A stretch of 64,000 nt of DNA from assembly GCA_001485605.1 (NCBI GenBank), contig FAON01000012.1, positions 298,501-362,500 of the forward strand, read 5' to 3'. The position numbers were made by a program, and so were the translations under genes. The notes beneath the pieces are model-generated. The model saw only the letters and a list, made by a program, of their open reading frames with translations. It had not been told where the DNA came from and made no database searches. The stretch is from Candidatus Kryptobacter tengchongensis (GTDB lineage: Bacteria > Bacteroidota > Ignavibacteria > Kryptoniales > Kryptoniaceae). This document shows positions 22,915 through 36,158 of the stretch, one piece after another (the first letter of the stretch is position 1; each line of letters begins with the position of its first letter).

Positions 22915-22972
22915 GCAAGGGTTAAAGCATATGACGAAATCCAAAAGCGGGGCATACTAATTTAACCCTTGC
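22915..22972. repeat. 12-bp inverted repeat near the lytic transglycosylase start
   Basis: GCAAGGGTTAAA and its exact reverse complement are separated by 34 bases. The inner edge can add about 5 more pairs (GTATG with CATAT, minus-strand reading). It ends 41 bases before the transglycosylase start codon and could be an operator or an RNA hairpin. Confidence 0.6.
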
Positions 22973-23065
22973 ACTTATAAAATGCAAAATAACCAGCTTA
23001 AAATCTGTGATACAGGCAACTCACAGACGGAACGATTTTGATGGTAACGAATTTAAATGCTCTTT

Positions 23066-23084
23066 TTGATTGATTTTCAATCAA
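23066..23084. repeat. Perfect 8-bp inverted repeat with 3-bp spacer
   Basis: TTGATTGA-TTT-TCAATCAA is centred between the two divergent genes and has the size and symmetry of a repressor operator. It is followed by no T run long enough to make a convincing terminator. Confidence 0.5.
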
Positions 23085-23122
23085 GTTCTTTTGTAAAAAA
23101 TTCATTTTTAAGGCTTTTTCAC

Positions 23123-23151
23123 TTGAATTTTATCGGATATTTTGGTAAATT
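23123..23151 (+). promoter_or_regulatory. Candidate promoter of dnaN
   Basis: TTGAAT (23123-23128) and TAAATT (23146-23151) are 17 bases apart, with a predicted start about 30 bases before dnaN. Each hexamer matches the sigma-70 consensus at four of six bases. Confidence 0.4.
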
Positions 23152-23188
23152 AATCCAGTTTAAAAATCACGAAAAATCGGAGGTAGAA

Positions 23189-24334
23189 ATGCGTTTCTTA
23201 ATTTCAAGCGACAGGTTAAAATCTGCGTTAGCAAAGGTAAGCGCTGTTGTTCCATCAAAAACAACATTGCCAATTCTTCAGGATATTTTATTTGAGTTAA
23301 AGGGTAATATACTCTATTTGACAGCGACAGATCTTGAAATTTCTGTGCGCATAACGATTGATCCAGTGGATGGAGAGGAAGATGGGGCGGTAGCAATTCC
23401 AGAAGATAAACTGACAAGTGTGATCAAGGCATTGCCCGAGGGTTTGCTTTTAAAGTTTGAAACCGTTGATTCGGATAGGGTTTTGATCACAACGAATAAA
23501 GGCGGAGAGTATAAGATGAGCGCCGAGCCTGCAGATTCATTCCCTGCAATACCTGAATCAATTGATAAAACAATGGGTTTTGGAGTTACGATTTCTGGTG
23601 AAATTTTAAAAGAGATAATTGAGGATACTGTTTTTGCGACTTCAAAGGAAGAACTTCGTCCAGCGACGATGGGAGTTCTATTCCAGTTCAGGGAAAATGA
23701 ATTCGTTGCGGTTGCAACAGATGGTTATCGGCTTGTGAAGATAACAAGGAAGGGAGTGGCGGATTTAAGGGGGAAAGCGGATTCTTCAGGCGTTATAGTT
23801 CCTGCAAAGACGCTTCAGATCATAGCAAAGTCAATTGAAGATGAAGATACTTGCGAAATTTCTATAAATGAGAAGCACATTCAATTTTCAACCGAGAACA
23901 TCACAATTATTTCAAGGTTAATTGACGAAAAATATCCAAACTATGAAAGCGTTATCCCATATGAGAATAATAAAGAGCTTGTTGTTGAGCGTGATTTATT
24001 TCTTTCAACCGTTAGACGTGTTGCGATATTTGCGAATTCAACCACGAATCAGATAAAATTTGCCCTTAACCCCGAAGGTTATATTGAGGTTTCTGCCGAA
24101 GATATAGACTTTGGTGGTTCGGCGAAGGAGACATTGAATTGCACATATAATGGGGAGCCAATGGAAATTGCTTTTAATGCGAAGTTTATAACTGATATTT
24201 TGGGGCATTTAGATTCCGATAGAGTTTTATTTAAATTTGGGAGCCCCACAAGAGCTGCGATTGTTCAGCCTTATGAGACGGCAGAGGACAGGGAAGTTCT
24301 AATGCTTGTTATGCCAATGAGGTTAAATGCATGA
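23189..24334 (+). CDS. dnaN: DNA polymerase III beta subunit (sliding clamp)
   Basis: A 381-residue sliding clamp of three repeated domains. It starts MRFLISSDRLKSALAKVSAVVPSKTTLPILQDI and includes YLTATDLEISVRI, FVAVATDGYRLVKIT and the C-terminal YETAEDREVLMLVMPMRL. It tethers polymerase III to DNA. ATG 23189 is preceded by CGGAGGT with a 5-base spacing; the frame is open further upstream but the extension is not supported. It overlaps recF by 4 bases. Confidence 0.96.
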   Translation: MRFLISSDRLKSALAKVSAVVPSKTTLPILQDILFELKGNILYLTATDLEISVRITIDPVDGEEDGAVAIPEDKLTSVIKALPEGLLLKFETVDSDRVLITTNKGGEYKMSAEPADSFPAIPESIDKTMGFGVTISGEILKEIIEDTVFATSKEELRPATMGVLFQFRENEFVAVATDGYRLVKITRKGVADLRGKADSSGVIVPAKTLQIIAKSIEDEDTCEISINEKHIQFSTENITIISRLIDEKYPNYESVIPYENNKELVVERDLFLSTVRRVAIFANSTTNQIKFALNPEGYIEVSAEDIDFGGSAKETLNCTYNGEPMEIAFNAKFITDILGHLDSDRVLFKFGSPTRAAIVQPYETAEDREVLMLVMPMRLNA

Positions 24335-25479
24335 GAGATGAAAATAAAATGGTTTTGAGGTCAATAGAGATAAAAAATTTCAGGAATCACATTCATACCC
24401 AAATTGAGTTCTCTGACAATTTGAACCTATTTGTTGGTGGTAATGCACAGGGAAAAACGAGTATACTTGAGGCGATTTCTTATCTTTGTTTGACGAAAAG
24501 TTTCAATGCGAATTCCGATTTTTATGTTTTAAATTTCGGTTCAAAATTTTTTGAGGTTTTTGGAAAGTTTAGGTTTGATGATGGGCATGAGGTGAGTGTT
24601 AGGGTAAGTTTTGATGATGAGCAAGGTAAAAAAGTTTTCTTAAACAGAGAAAATGTTGAAAAATTTTCAACAATTATAAACAAACTCCCGGTTGTTATCC
24701 TCACCCCAAGGACAAAAGAAGTTATGTATGGCTCCCCTGAAGATAGGAGAAAATTTTTTGATCTCGCAATCGCTCAATTAAATTCTGTTTATGTGGATGA
24801 GCTTCTTGATTATAAAAAAATTTTAAGGCAAAGGAACAGAATTTTGAATGCAATAGCAAACGAGGAGATAAAACTTGAACAAGGCATTGACCTTCTTGAT
24901 GTGTGGGATGAAGAGTTTATTAATTATTCAGCGAAGTTAATTTTCAGAAAGATTAGATTTATAAGTGATTTTATCGGATTTTTTAAAAGCACTTATTCAA
25001 ACTTTGGCGAAGATGAGAGCGCAGAAATTGAATATTCAACTCAAATTGAAGTCAGTGCACAGGATGATTTTGAAACTGTTAGAGAGAGGTTCAGAGCAAT
25101 GCTAAACAAGATGAGGTCAGAGGAAATAAAGCGAGGTGTTACATTGATTGGACCGCACAGAGACGATTATATTTTTAAAATCAACGGCTGGGAAGTTAGA
25201 AAATTTGCATCTCAGGGACAGATGAAGACATTTCTTGTCGCTTTAACAATGGCAAAATTTTTTTATTTAAAAGAGAAGAAGCTTGAAACCCCTATTTTAT
25301 TGCTTGATGATGTTTTTGCTGAGCTTGATGTTGAAAGAGCAAAGAAGATGCTTTCATTTATTGGGAATGTGGGACAGGTTTTTATAACCGCAACTGATCT
25401 TGATGTGTTGTCTGGAATGGAGGGAGGTTTTAAGATAAAAAAATTCATCGTGAATTCAGGGAGGGTATTTGATGCGTAA
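24331..25479 (+). CDS. recF: DNA replication and repair protein RecF
   Basis: A 382-residue SMC-like ATPase that helps load RecA at gaps. Walker A is GGNAQGKTSILEAISYL (about residues 35-51), preceded by the typical IEIKNFRNH. Further marks are TPRTKEVMYGSPEDRRKFFDLAI, IGPHRDDYIFKINGWEVRKFASQGQMKT (signature) and PILLLDDVFAELD (Walker B). ATG 24331 overlaps the dnaN stop; ATG 24349 is an alternative start. Confidence 0.95.
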   Translation: MRDENKMVLRSIEIKNFRNHIHTQIEFSDNLNLFVGGNAQGKTSILEAISYLCLTKSFNANSDFYVLNFGSKFFEVFGKFRFDDGHEVSVRVSFDDEQGKKVFLNRENVEKFSTIINKLPVVILTPRTKEVMYGSPEDRRKFFDLAIAQLNSVYVDELLDYKKILRQRNRILNAIANEEIKLEQGIDLLDVWDEEFINYSAKLIFRKIRFISDFIGFFKSTYSNFGEDESAEIEYSTQIEVSAQDDFETVRERFRAMLNKMRSEEIKRGVTLIGPHRDDYIFKINGWEVRKFASQGQMKTFLVALTMAKFFYLKEKKLETPILLLDDVFAELDVERAKKMLSFIGNVGQVFITATDLDVLSGMEGGFKIKKFIVNSGRVFDA

Positions 25480-25780
25480 AAGAGAACCTGTTTTGTTCGG
25501 TCTCGCGTTGGATGAGCTTTTAAAAAACATGGGAGTTGAACACACTGTTAAAGAAAAGATGGTGCTTGAGAAGTGGAGTGAGGTTGTTGGTCCTTACATA
25601 GCAAAGGTTTCAAAAGCTGAAAGAATTGAAAACGGCGTTCTCTATGTTAGGGTCGTAAATCCAGCATGGAAACATCATCTTTTTATGTTAAGGCGTGAAA
25701 TAATTAATAAATTGAACGATTCCCTGAAACTTAATGTGGTTCGTGAGATTGTTTTCATTGATTCTGGAAATGACTTTTAA
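25472..25780 (+). CDS. DUF721 / DciA-like helicase-loading protein
   Basis: A 102-residue DUF721 protein. KREPVLFGLALDELLKNMGV followed by EKWSEVVGPYIAKVSKAERIENGVLYVRVVNPAWKHHLFMLRREII is the typical KH-like DUF721/DciA domain. In many bacteria DciA replaces DnaC in loading DnaB. GGGAGG at 25459-25464 sits before ATG 25472. It overlaps recF by 8 bases and is followed 23 bases later by gyrB, the usual recF-DUF721-gyrB order. Confidence 0.85.
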   Translation: MRKREPVLFGLALDELLKNMGVEHTVKEKMVLEKWSEVVGPYIAKVSKAERIENGVLYVRVVNPAWKHHLFMLRREIINKLNDSLKLNVVREIVFIDSGNDF

Positions 25781-25800
25781 AAACAAAATGATGATTTTGA

Positions 25801-27855
<2,055 letters not shown>

Positions 27856-27899
27856 AAAATCTAACGAAATCAAAAACAAAATTTTTGTAAGGTAGATAG

Positions 27900-30335
27900 A
27901 TGGCAACAATACAGGAGAAAATTCAGCCTGTTGAAATTGAAGAGGAGATAAAGTATTCTTACCTTGATTATGCGATGTCGGTTATTGTTTCACGAGCTTT
28001 GCCTGATGTTCGTGATGGTTTAAAGCCAGTGCAAAGAAGGGTTCTTTACACAATGTATGAGCTTGGTCTTTTGCATAATAGACCATATAAAAAATGCGCA
28101 AGAATAGTTGGAGAGACACTTGGGAAATACCATCCTCATGGTGATGCTGCAGTTTATGATACTCTTGTTCGTCTCGCTCAGGATTTTACAATGAGATATC
28201 CACTTGTGGATGGTCAAGGTAATTTCGGGTCAATAGATGGTGATTCCCCAGCGGCGATGCGTTATACTGAGGCGAGGTTATCTGCGATTGCTGAGGAGAT
28301 GCTTCAAGACATTGATAAGAACACGGTTGATTTTCGCCCAAACTTTGATGAAACCCTCAAAGAGCCTGAGGTATTACCTACGATTCTTCCAAATTTGCTT
28401 GTCAATGGTTCAAGCGGTATCGCAGTTGGTATGGCAACTAACATTCCGCCACATAATCTTAGTGAAATTGTTGATGGTTTAATCGCTCTTCTTAAAAATC
28501 CTGATCTCACGGTTGATAAATTGATGAAGTATATTAAAGGTCCTGATTTCCCAACTGGCGGGATAATTGTTGGGCTTTCGGGGATCAAGGAGGCTTACAC
28601 AACAGGTAGAGGTAGAATAATTGTTCGGGCAAAAGCAAACATTGAAAATTACAAAGGTCGTTCAAGAATTGTAATAACTGAAATCCCATATCAAGTGAAT
28701 AAGGCTTCCCTGATTGAAAAAATTGCTGAACTTGTTCAAAATAAAAAAATAGAGGATATATCTGACATAAGGGATGAATCTGATAAAGATGGGATGAGGA
28801 TTGTTATTGAGTTAAGGCGTGATGCGCAACCAGAGGTTGTTTTAAATAATCTTTATAAACATACAAATCTTCAGTCAACGTTTGGGGTGATAATGCTTGC
28901 ACTTGTTAATGGGGTGCCGAGGATTTTGAATTTGAAAGAAATGATGATGGAGTTCATTAATTTCAGACTAAATGTTATAGTCAGAAGAACGAAATTTGAA
29001 CTTGAAGACGCTGAAAAAAGAGCTCATATACTTGAGGGATACAAGATTGCGCTTGATAATATTGATGAAATTGTTGAATTGATAAAGAAATCAAAAGATC
29101 CCGACACAGCGAAGGTAAATTTGATGAAAAAATTTAAACTTACAGAGATTCAGGCTAAGGCGATACTTGATATGCGATTACAAAGATTAACGGGGCTTGA
29201 AAGAAGCAAAATTGAAGCTGAATACAAGGAGACGATAAAGTTAATTGAGAAATTGAAGAGTGTTTTAAGAAGCAAAGAATTGCAAAAGGAATTGATAAAA
29301 GATGAATTGCTTAAGCTTAAGGAAAAATATGGAGATGAAAGGAGGACACAGATAATTGAGGGTGAAGAAGATTTTAGCGTTGAAGATTTAATAGCGCAGG
29401 AAGATGTGGTAATAACGATAACCCATAATGGTTTCATAAAAAGATATCCTGTAAGTGGATATAGAAGGCAAAATCGTGGGGGGAGAGGGATCACTGCGAC
29501 TGCAACTCGTGAGGATGATTTTGTTGAGCATATGTTTGTTGCCTCAACGCATCATTACATTATTTTCTTTACAGATAAAGGTAAGGCATATTGGTTAAAG
29601 GTGCATGAAATTCCAGAGGGAAGCAGGACTTCAAGGGGTAAATCAATTTCTTACCTTGTCAATAAGGAACCGGACGAAAAAATCACCGCTTTTGTAGCTG
29701 TTAGGGAATTTAACGAGAATTTGTTTGTTACAATGGTTACAAAGATGGGCTATGTTAAAAAAGTCCCACTTATGGAATTCTCAAATCCGAGGAGAGTTGG
29801 GATAATTGCGATTAACCTAAATCGTGGTGATCGCCTTGTTGATGCTCGTTTGACAGACGGGACTCAGGATTTGATAATAGGAACGAAAAAGGGAATAGCT
29901 ATAAGATTTAACGAAAAAGACATAAGACCTATGGGTAGGCAGGCAACTGGCGTAAGGGGGATTAAACTTGAGAAAGATGATGAAGTTATCGGGATGATAG
30001 CGGTTAAGAGGCAAGGGGCGACAATACTTGTTGTCACCGAAAATGGATTTGGAAAGAGAAGCGATTTGAATGATTACAGAGTTACGCATAGGGGTGGGAA
30101 GGGAATCATTGCTGTTAAAGTTAATGAAAGGACTGGGAATATGGTCGCAATAAAAGAGGTTCTTGATAACGATGATATAATGATTGTGACGGCGAAAGGT
30201 TATTTGATAAGACATCATGTTAAGGACATAAGAGTTATGGGAAGGCAGGCTCAAGGTGTTAAACTTATAAAGTTGAACCATGGTGACATAATTGCCTCAG
30301 TTGCAAGCGTTGTGGCTGAGGAGGAGGAAGATTGA
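27900..30335 (+). CDS. gyrA: DNA gyrase subunit A
   Basis: An 811-residue GyrA. The winged-helix breakage domain has the [15 protein letters not shown] region, [39 protein letters not shown] and the catalytic Tyr in [10 protein letters not shown]. The C-terminal domain has six beta-pinwheel blades; the gyrase box is recognisable in [14 protein letters not shown] near residue 520, and later [15 protein letters not shown]. It starts 45 bases after gyrB. Confidence 0.97.
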   Translation: MATIQEKIQPVEIEEEIKYSYLDYAMSVIVSRALPDVRDGLKPVQRRVLYTMYELGLLHNRPYKKCARIVGETLGKYHPHGDAAVYDTLVRLAQDFTMRYPLVDGQGNFGSIDGDSPAAMRYTEARLSAIAEEMLQDIDKNTVDFRPNFDETLKEPEVLPTILPNLLVNGSSGIAVGMATNIPPHNLSEIVDGLIALLKNPDLTVDKLMKYIKGPDFPTGGIIVGLSGIKEAYTTGRGRIIVRAKANIENYKGRSRIVITEIPYQVNKASLIEKIAELVQNKKIEDISDIRDESDKDGMRIVIELRRDAQPEVVLNNLYKHTNLQSTFGVIMLALVNGVPRILNLKEMMMEFINFRLNVIVRRTKFELEDAEKRAHILEGYKIALDNIDEIVELIKKSKDPDTAKVNLMKKFKLTEIQAKAILDMRLQRLTGLERSKIEAEYKETIKLIEKLKSVLRSKELQKELIKDELLKLKEKYGDERRTQIIEGEEDFSVEDLIAQEDVVITITHNGFIKRYPVSGYRRQNRGGRGITATATREDDFVEHMFVASTHHYIIFFTDKGKAYWLKVHEIPEGSRTSRGKSISYLVNKEPDEKITAFVAVREFNENLFVTMVTKMGYVKKVPLMEFSNPRRVGIIAINLNRGDRLVDARLTDGTQDLIIGTKKGIAIRFNEKDIRPMGRQATGVRGIKLEKDDEVIGMIAVKRQGATILVVTENGFGKRSDLNDYRVTHRGGKGIIAVKVNERTGNMVAIKEVLDNDDIMIVTAKGYLIRHHVKDIRVMGRQAQGVKLIKLNHGDIIASVASVVAEEEED

Positions 30336-30397
30336 TTTTTAAATTATCAGAGATTAACTTTATCTTTGCAAAATAAAATTAAAAAGGTGATGCAAAA

Positions 30398-32278
30398 GTG
30401 AAAAAGAACAGATGGAAAATAATTTTGATCATTATATCAATTGCTGGTGCGTTTTGGTATCTTTACCCAACATACAAAGATATGAACTATCAGAAGAAAT
30501 TATCTGAGCTGAGAGGTGAGGATAGTTTAAGGTTCATTCAGCAACACATTGATGATATTCAGAAGGTTAAACAAAAGAGGATCAAACTTGGGCTTGATCT
30601 TCAAGGTGGTATGTATGTTGCGCTTGAGGTGGATGTTATCAAAATGCTTGATAACCTTGCCAAAAACAAAGATGAAACATTTAGGCAAATACTTGCTGAG
30701 GTAAAAAAGGAAGCCGTGGTTTCGGAAGAGCCAGTTACCTCAATTCTTTTGAGAAAATTTCAGGAGAGAGGAATCAGATTAAGCCGATATTATGGTGATA
30801 TTCGCCAAAGTGATTCCGAGATAATTTCAGAGCTTGAAAAGCAGGCAAGGGACGCGGTTGATAGAGCTCTTGAGGTTATAAGGAACAGGGTTGACAAATA
30901 TGGCGTTGCGGAACCATCAATTCAAAAGCAAGGCGCAAATCGTATTGTTGTTGAGTTGCCGGGGGTAAAAAACCGTGAAGAAGTTAGACAACTTTTGCAA
31001 AGCACTGCTGTTCTTGAATTCAAACTTCTAAAACCGGCCGATATAGCAATAAAGGTGATGCAATCAATTGATAACTATCTTGCTGGCAAAAGTATTGCTG
31101 ATACGACCGATACTTCACGGGTTATTGTTAAATCAGATACTTTAAAGAAGGACACCTTGAAGACCATAGCCTCCGAGCTTGGCGTTGATACAACTGCTGG
31201 ATTAAGCGAATTTGAAAAGTTCAAGAAGGAACACCCATTCTTTGCTTATGTTAGGGTTGATGAGCAAACTGGGATTGGTTTTGTTATGGCAAGGGATAAA
31301 AGAATGGTAGAATATATTTTATCTCGTCCAGATGTAAGGAATTTAATCCCATCAGATTTTGAGTTTGTTTGGTCTGCAAAGCCATTTACAGCGCGGGATG
31401 GAAATCAATATTATAATCTCATTGCTGTTAAGAAAGACCCCGAAATCACTGGAAAGGTTATAACCGAGGCGAGGGCAACTGTTGACCCTAATAATAACAT
31501 GCCGATTGTTATAATGAGGATGAACAGCGAGGGCGCACGTGAATGGGCAAGAATAACTGGAGCGAACATAAATAAGCATATAGCTATCATTCTTGACGGG
31601 ACTGCTTATTCATGGCCCGTTGTGAGAACAAAGATAATCGGTGGAAGTTCGCAAATTGAAGGGCTTGACTCACCTGAAGAGGCAAAGCTTCTTGAAGTCG
31701 TTTTAAAAGCTGGCGCTTTGCCAGCACCACTTGAAATAATTGAAGAAAGAACAGTCGGTCCATCACTCGGTGAGGATTCAATTCAAAAGGGCTTAAAATC
31801 AGCGCTCTTTTCTTTTATTGTCATAACCTTGTTTATGATTGTTTATTATTCAACTGGTGGACTTGTGGCTGATCTTGCGCTTGTGTTAAATATCGCTTTT
31901 ATACTTGCTGTTTTGGCAGGATTTAACGCCACGCTTACATTGCCTGGAATAGCAGGGATAATCTTAACAATTGGAGTAGCTGTAGACGCTAATGTTCTTA
32001 TATATGAGAGGATTCGTGAGGAGCTCGCAATAGGTAGAACCTTAAGGTCAGCGATAGATGAGGGTTATTCAAAAGCTTTTAGCGCTATTTTTGATTCAAA
32101 CATCACAACTTTTCTAACGGGATTAATCCTTTATAATTTCGGTTCCGGTCCGATTCAGGGGTTCGCCCTTACGTTGATGATAGGTATCATTGCTAACCTT
32201 TTTAGTGCCGTTTTCATCACAAAAGTTTTGTATGATATTGTAGCTGAAAAGTATCCAGCTGTTGTTAAATTTGGCTAA
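30398..32278 (+). CDS. secD: Protein translocase subunit SecD
   Basis: A 626-residue SecD. A first membrane helix (KIILIIISIAGAFWYLYP) precedes the large periplasmic domains, with RIKLGLDLQGGMYVALEVD and YGVAEPSIQKQGANRIVVELPGVKN. The C-terminus has five helices, with TLPGIAGIILTIGVAVDANVLIYERIREE. It works with SecF and the proton gradient to pull exported proteins through the membrane. GTG 30398 is the only start that fits, since the ATG just upstream runs into a stop. secF follows by 28 bases. Confidence 0.96.
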   Translation: MKKNRWKIILIIISIAGAFWYLYPTYKDMNYQKKLSELRGEDSLRFIQQHIDDIQKVKQKRIKLGLDLQGGMYVALEVDVIKMLDNLAKNKDETFRQILAEVKKEAVVSEEPVTSILLRKFQERGIRLSRYYGDIRQSDSEIISELEKQARDAVDRALEVIRNRVDKYGVAEPSIQKQGANRIVVELPGVKNREEVRQLLQSTAVLEFKLLKPADIAIKVMQSIDNYLAGKSIADTTDTSRVIVKSDTLKKDTLKTIASELGVDTTAGLSEFEKFKKEHPFFAYVRVDEQTGIGFVMARDKRMVEYILSRPDVRNLIPSDFEFVWSAKPFTARDGNQYYNLIAVKKDPEITGKVITEARATVDPNNNMPIVIMRMNSEGAREWARITGANINKHIAIILDGTAYSWPVVRTKIIGGSSQIEGLDSPEEAKLLEVVLKAGALPAPLEIIEERTVGPSLGEDSIQKGLKSALFSFIVITLFMIVYYSTGGLVADLALVLNIAFILAVLAGFNATLTLPGIAGIILTIGVAVDANVLIYERIREELAIGRTLRSAIDEGYSKAFSAIFDSNITTFLTGLILYNFGSGPIQGFALTLMIGIIANLFSAVFITKVLYDIVAEKYPAVVKFG

Positions 32279-32306
32279 GTAAAAATTAATTTCAGAGGGT
32301 TTTAAA

Positions 32307-33260
32307 ATGAGATTTATCGGCAAGACAAATATAAAATTCATTGAGAGAAGAAAAATTTGGTATGCGGTTTCTATTATTGTTATTTTAATTGGTTTAATTT
32401 CGCTTATCTTTCGTGGTATCCCACTTGGTATTGATTTCCTTGGTGGGACCGAGGTGATCGTTCGCTTTGAGAAACCTGTTTCAATTGGCGATGTCAGAAG
32501 TGCAATCGCACAAATCGGGCTTGCAAAAAGTGAGATCAAAACATACGGAACGCATAATGAAATTTTGATCCGAACATCGCAGCAGATGGAAGGAACAAAG
32601 ATGGGAGAACTAATTCTTTCAGCTTTACAATCAAAATTTCAAGATAACAAAGTTGAGGTTTTAAATGAGGAAAAGGTTGGTCCAAGAATAGGAGCTGAAT
32701 TAAGGCGAAAGGCATTTTATACAGTTATTTTATCGCTAATTGTTATGCTTGTTTATATCGGTTTAAGATTTAAACCAATTTACGGGCTTGGTGCTGTAGT
32801 TGCACTGTTCCACGATGTTTTGGTTACGCTTGGATTTTGTTCAATTTTTAGCTCCGTCCCCTATCTGAACATTGAAATGAATCAATCACTCCTTGCTGCA
32901 CTTCTTACACTTGTTGGTTTATCTGTAAATGATACGGTTGTTGTGTTTGACAGAATAAGAGAAAATTTGAAACTTTACAAAGCGATGGACTTTATCAGTC
33001 TTGTTAACAAGAGCATAAATGAAACATTAAGCAGGACGATAATAACAAGCGGAACAGTTATTTTAGTTCTTGTTATTTTACTTTTCGTTGGGAGTGAGGT
33101 CACCCGTGGATTTGCCTTCGCTTTAACGATTGGTATGATAACTGGAACTTATTCATCAATTTATGTCGCAAGTTCAATTGTTGTTGATTTCAATCTTGCG
33201 AGGCAGAGGAGAGCAGAGAAGGAGAAACTTTTGAAGAAGCAACCCGTAACAGCAAAGTAA
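32307..33260 (+). CDS. secF: Protein translocase subunit SecF
   Basis: A 317-residue SecF with six membrane helices. Marks are GIDFLGGTEVIVRFEKP near the start, IGLRFKPIYGLGAVVALFHDVLVTLG, and LLTLVGLSVNDTVVVFDRIRENLK. It pairs with SecD. A GAGGG site lies before the ATG. It is the last gene before a clear terminator, so secDF is one transcription unit. Confidence 0.96.
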   Translation: MRFIGKTNIKFIERRKIWYAVSIIVILIGLISLIFRGIPLGIDFLGGTEVIVRFEKPVSIGDVRSAIAQIGLAKSEIKTYGTHNEILIRTSQQMEGTKMGELILSALQSKFQDNKVEVLNEEKVGPRIGAELRRKAFYTVILSLIVMLVYIGLRFKPIYGLGAVVALFHDVLVTLGFCSIFSSVPYLNIEMNQSLLAALLTLVGLSVNDTVVVFDRIRENLKLYKAMDFISLVNKSINETLSRTIITSGTVILVLVILLFVGSEVTRGFAFALTIGMITGTYSSIYVASSIVVDFNLARQRRAEKEKLLKKQPVTAK

Positions 33261-33267
33261 ATATCTT

Positions 33268-33295
33268 GCGGGGCAAATTAGCCCCGCCTTTTTAA
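33268..33295 (+). terminator. Intrinsic terminator after secF
   Basis: GCGGGGC (33268-33274) pairs with GCCCCGC (33281-33287) around AAATTA, followed by CTTTTT. It starts 8 bases after the secF stop. Confidence 0.9.
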
Positions 33296-33313
33296 AATTA
33301 AACAGGAAAAATT

Positions 33314-34974
<1,661 letters not shown>

Positions 34975-34985
34975 ACTGTTTAAAA

Positions 34986-36158
34986 ATGTTAAAGGCAGTT
35001 AATATAAAAAGATTCCTCATCTTGCTTGCCTTGGCAATCGCACTTGGGATTCTTTACTATACAAATGTTATAGTCAAAAATCTTGAAATGAGAGAAAAAC
35101 AAATCGCAAATCTTTACGCAAAGTCAATTGAATATATAGTCAATTCCCCTGGGACATCTGAATTTACATTTATCTTTGATCAGATCATTCTTGCGATTGA
35201 TTTTCCTGTGATTGTAACCGACAGGGAGAGGAATCCTCTTTTTTACAGAAACATTGAAATTGATACAACCCTATCCAAGAAACAAAGGGAGAAGATTTTG
35301 CGTAGGGAGATTGAGAAGATGGAAAAAACATTTGAGCCTATAAAAATAGCTTACCAAGATACGCTAATTTTAAACTATGTCTTTTACGGAAACTCAAAAC
35401 TTGTTGAGCAGCTCAAAATTTTACCATATATAATACTAATTGTCGCTGGGATTTTCGTTTTAATTGGATACTTGAGTTTTAGCTATATTAAGAAAACGGA
35501 GCAAAGCAATATCTGGGTTGGGCTTGCACGGGAGACGGCACATCAGCTCGGGACACCGCTTTCAAGTTTATATGGCTGGCTTGAAATTTTAAGGACAAAA
35601 ATTGATAACGGTGAGGATGTAAGCAATGTAATTCATGAAATAGAAAATGATCTTAACAAGCTTAACAAAATAACTCAAAGATTTTCAAAGATAGGTTCAA
35701 AAGCGGAATTAGTTGAGGAAAAAATCTCAGATGTTATAAATTCCGTGATCAGGTATTTTGAGAAGAGAATTCCTCACTCTGGCAAGAAAATAATGATATC
35801 AATCAAGGGGGACATGGATGCAAAAGCTTTCATCAATCGTGAATTATTTGAATGGGTTATTGAAAATTTGCTCAAAAATTCACTTGATGCGATTGAAAAC
35901 AGCGAAGGGAAAATAGAGTTTAAAATTCAAGAGAAGGGGAAACTTGTTATAATTGATGTTTCAGATACAGGGCGTGGGATAAATATGAAATATCGTAAGG
36001 ATATCTTCAGACCTGGTTACACTACGAAGAAAAGGGGATGGGGACTTGGATTGAGTTTGTCAAAAAGGATAATTGAAATTTACCACGGCGGTAAGCTTTT
36101 CCTAAAGGAAAGCAAAATCGGCAAAGGTTCAACTTTTAGAATAGTTTTGAAAAAGTGA
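34986..36158 (+). CDS. Membrane sensor histidine kinase
   Basis: A 390-residue sensor kinase with two membrane helices (about residues 8-25 and 141-160) and an extracytoplasmic sensor of about 115 residues between them. The dimerisation helix has the phosphoacceptor His in LARETAHQLGTPLSSLYGWLEIL. The ATPase domain has the N box NLLKNSLDAIEN, DTGRGI and the G box KRGWGLGLSLSKRIIE. No response regulator gene is adjacent, so it is an orphan here. Its stop overlaps the start of the methyltransferase gene. Confidence 0.9.
   Translation: MLKAVNIKRFLILLALAIALGILYYTNVIVKNLEMREKQIANLYAKSIEYIVNSPGTSEFTFIFDQIILAIDFPVIVTDRERNPLFYRNIEIDTTLSKKQREKILRREIEKMEKTFEPIKIAYQDTLILNYVFYGNSKLVEQLKILPYIILIVAGIFVLIGYLSFSYIKKTEQSNIWVGLARETAHQLGTPLSSLYGWLEILRTKIDNGEDVSNVIHEIENDLNKLNKITQRFSKIGSKAELVEEKISDVINSVIRYFEKRIPHSGKKIMISIKGDMDAKAFINRELFEWVIENLLKNSLDAIENSEGKIEFKIQEKGKLVIIDVSDTGRGINMKYRKDIFRPGYTTKKRGWGLGLSLSKRIIEIYHGGKLFLKESKIGKGSTFRIVLKK

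Larger units (their letters stand above)
22875..23188. promoter_or_regulatory. Structured divergent intergenic region between lytic transglycosylase and dnaN
   Basis: This 314-base gap has no gene but holds several dyad symmetries. A 12-bp inverted repeat, GCAAGGGTTAAA (22915-22926) and TTTAACCCTTGC (22961-22972), brackets 34 bases. A 7-bp hairpin, TGCACTT/AAATGCA (22970-22986), shares 3 bases with it and has one G-U pair when read as minus-strand RNA. A 6-bp stem, CTGTGA/TCACAG, is at 23005-23026. A perfect 8-bp repeat, TTGATTGA/TCAATCAA, is at 23066-23084. The first three lie in what would be the 5' leader of the transglycosylase transcript. No known riboswitch consensus was recognised. Confidence 0.55.

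Noticed and set aside
22875..23060. c-di-AMP (ydaO) riboswitch upstream of the lytic transglycosylase
   Set aside because: The location is typical, but the conserved blocks of that RNA are not recognisable on the minus strand; only generic stems are seen.
23057..23188. 44-residue N-terminal extension of DnaN
   Set aside because: The frame is open by chance; the strong ribosome binding site and family alignment put the start at 23189, and the extension would cover promoter-like sequence.
30361..30368. TATCTTTG upstream of secD as a Bacteroidetes -7 box
   Set aside because: It matches TAnnTTTG, but no TTG lies at the expected spacing and the other promoters in the window are of the -35/-10 type.
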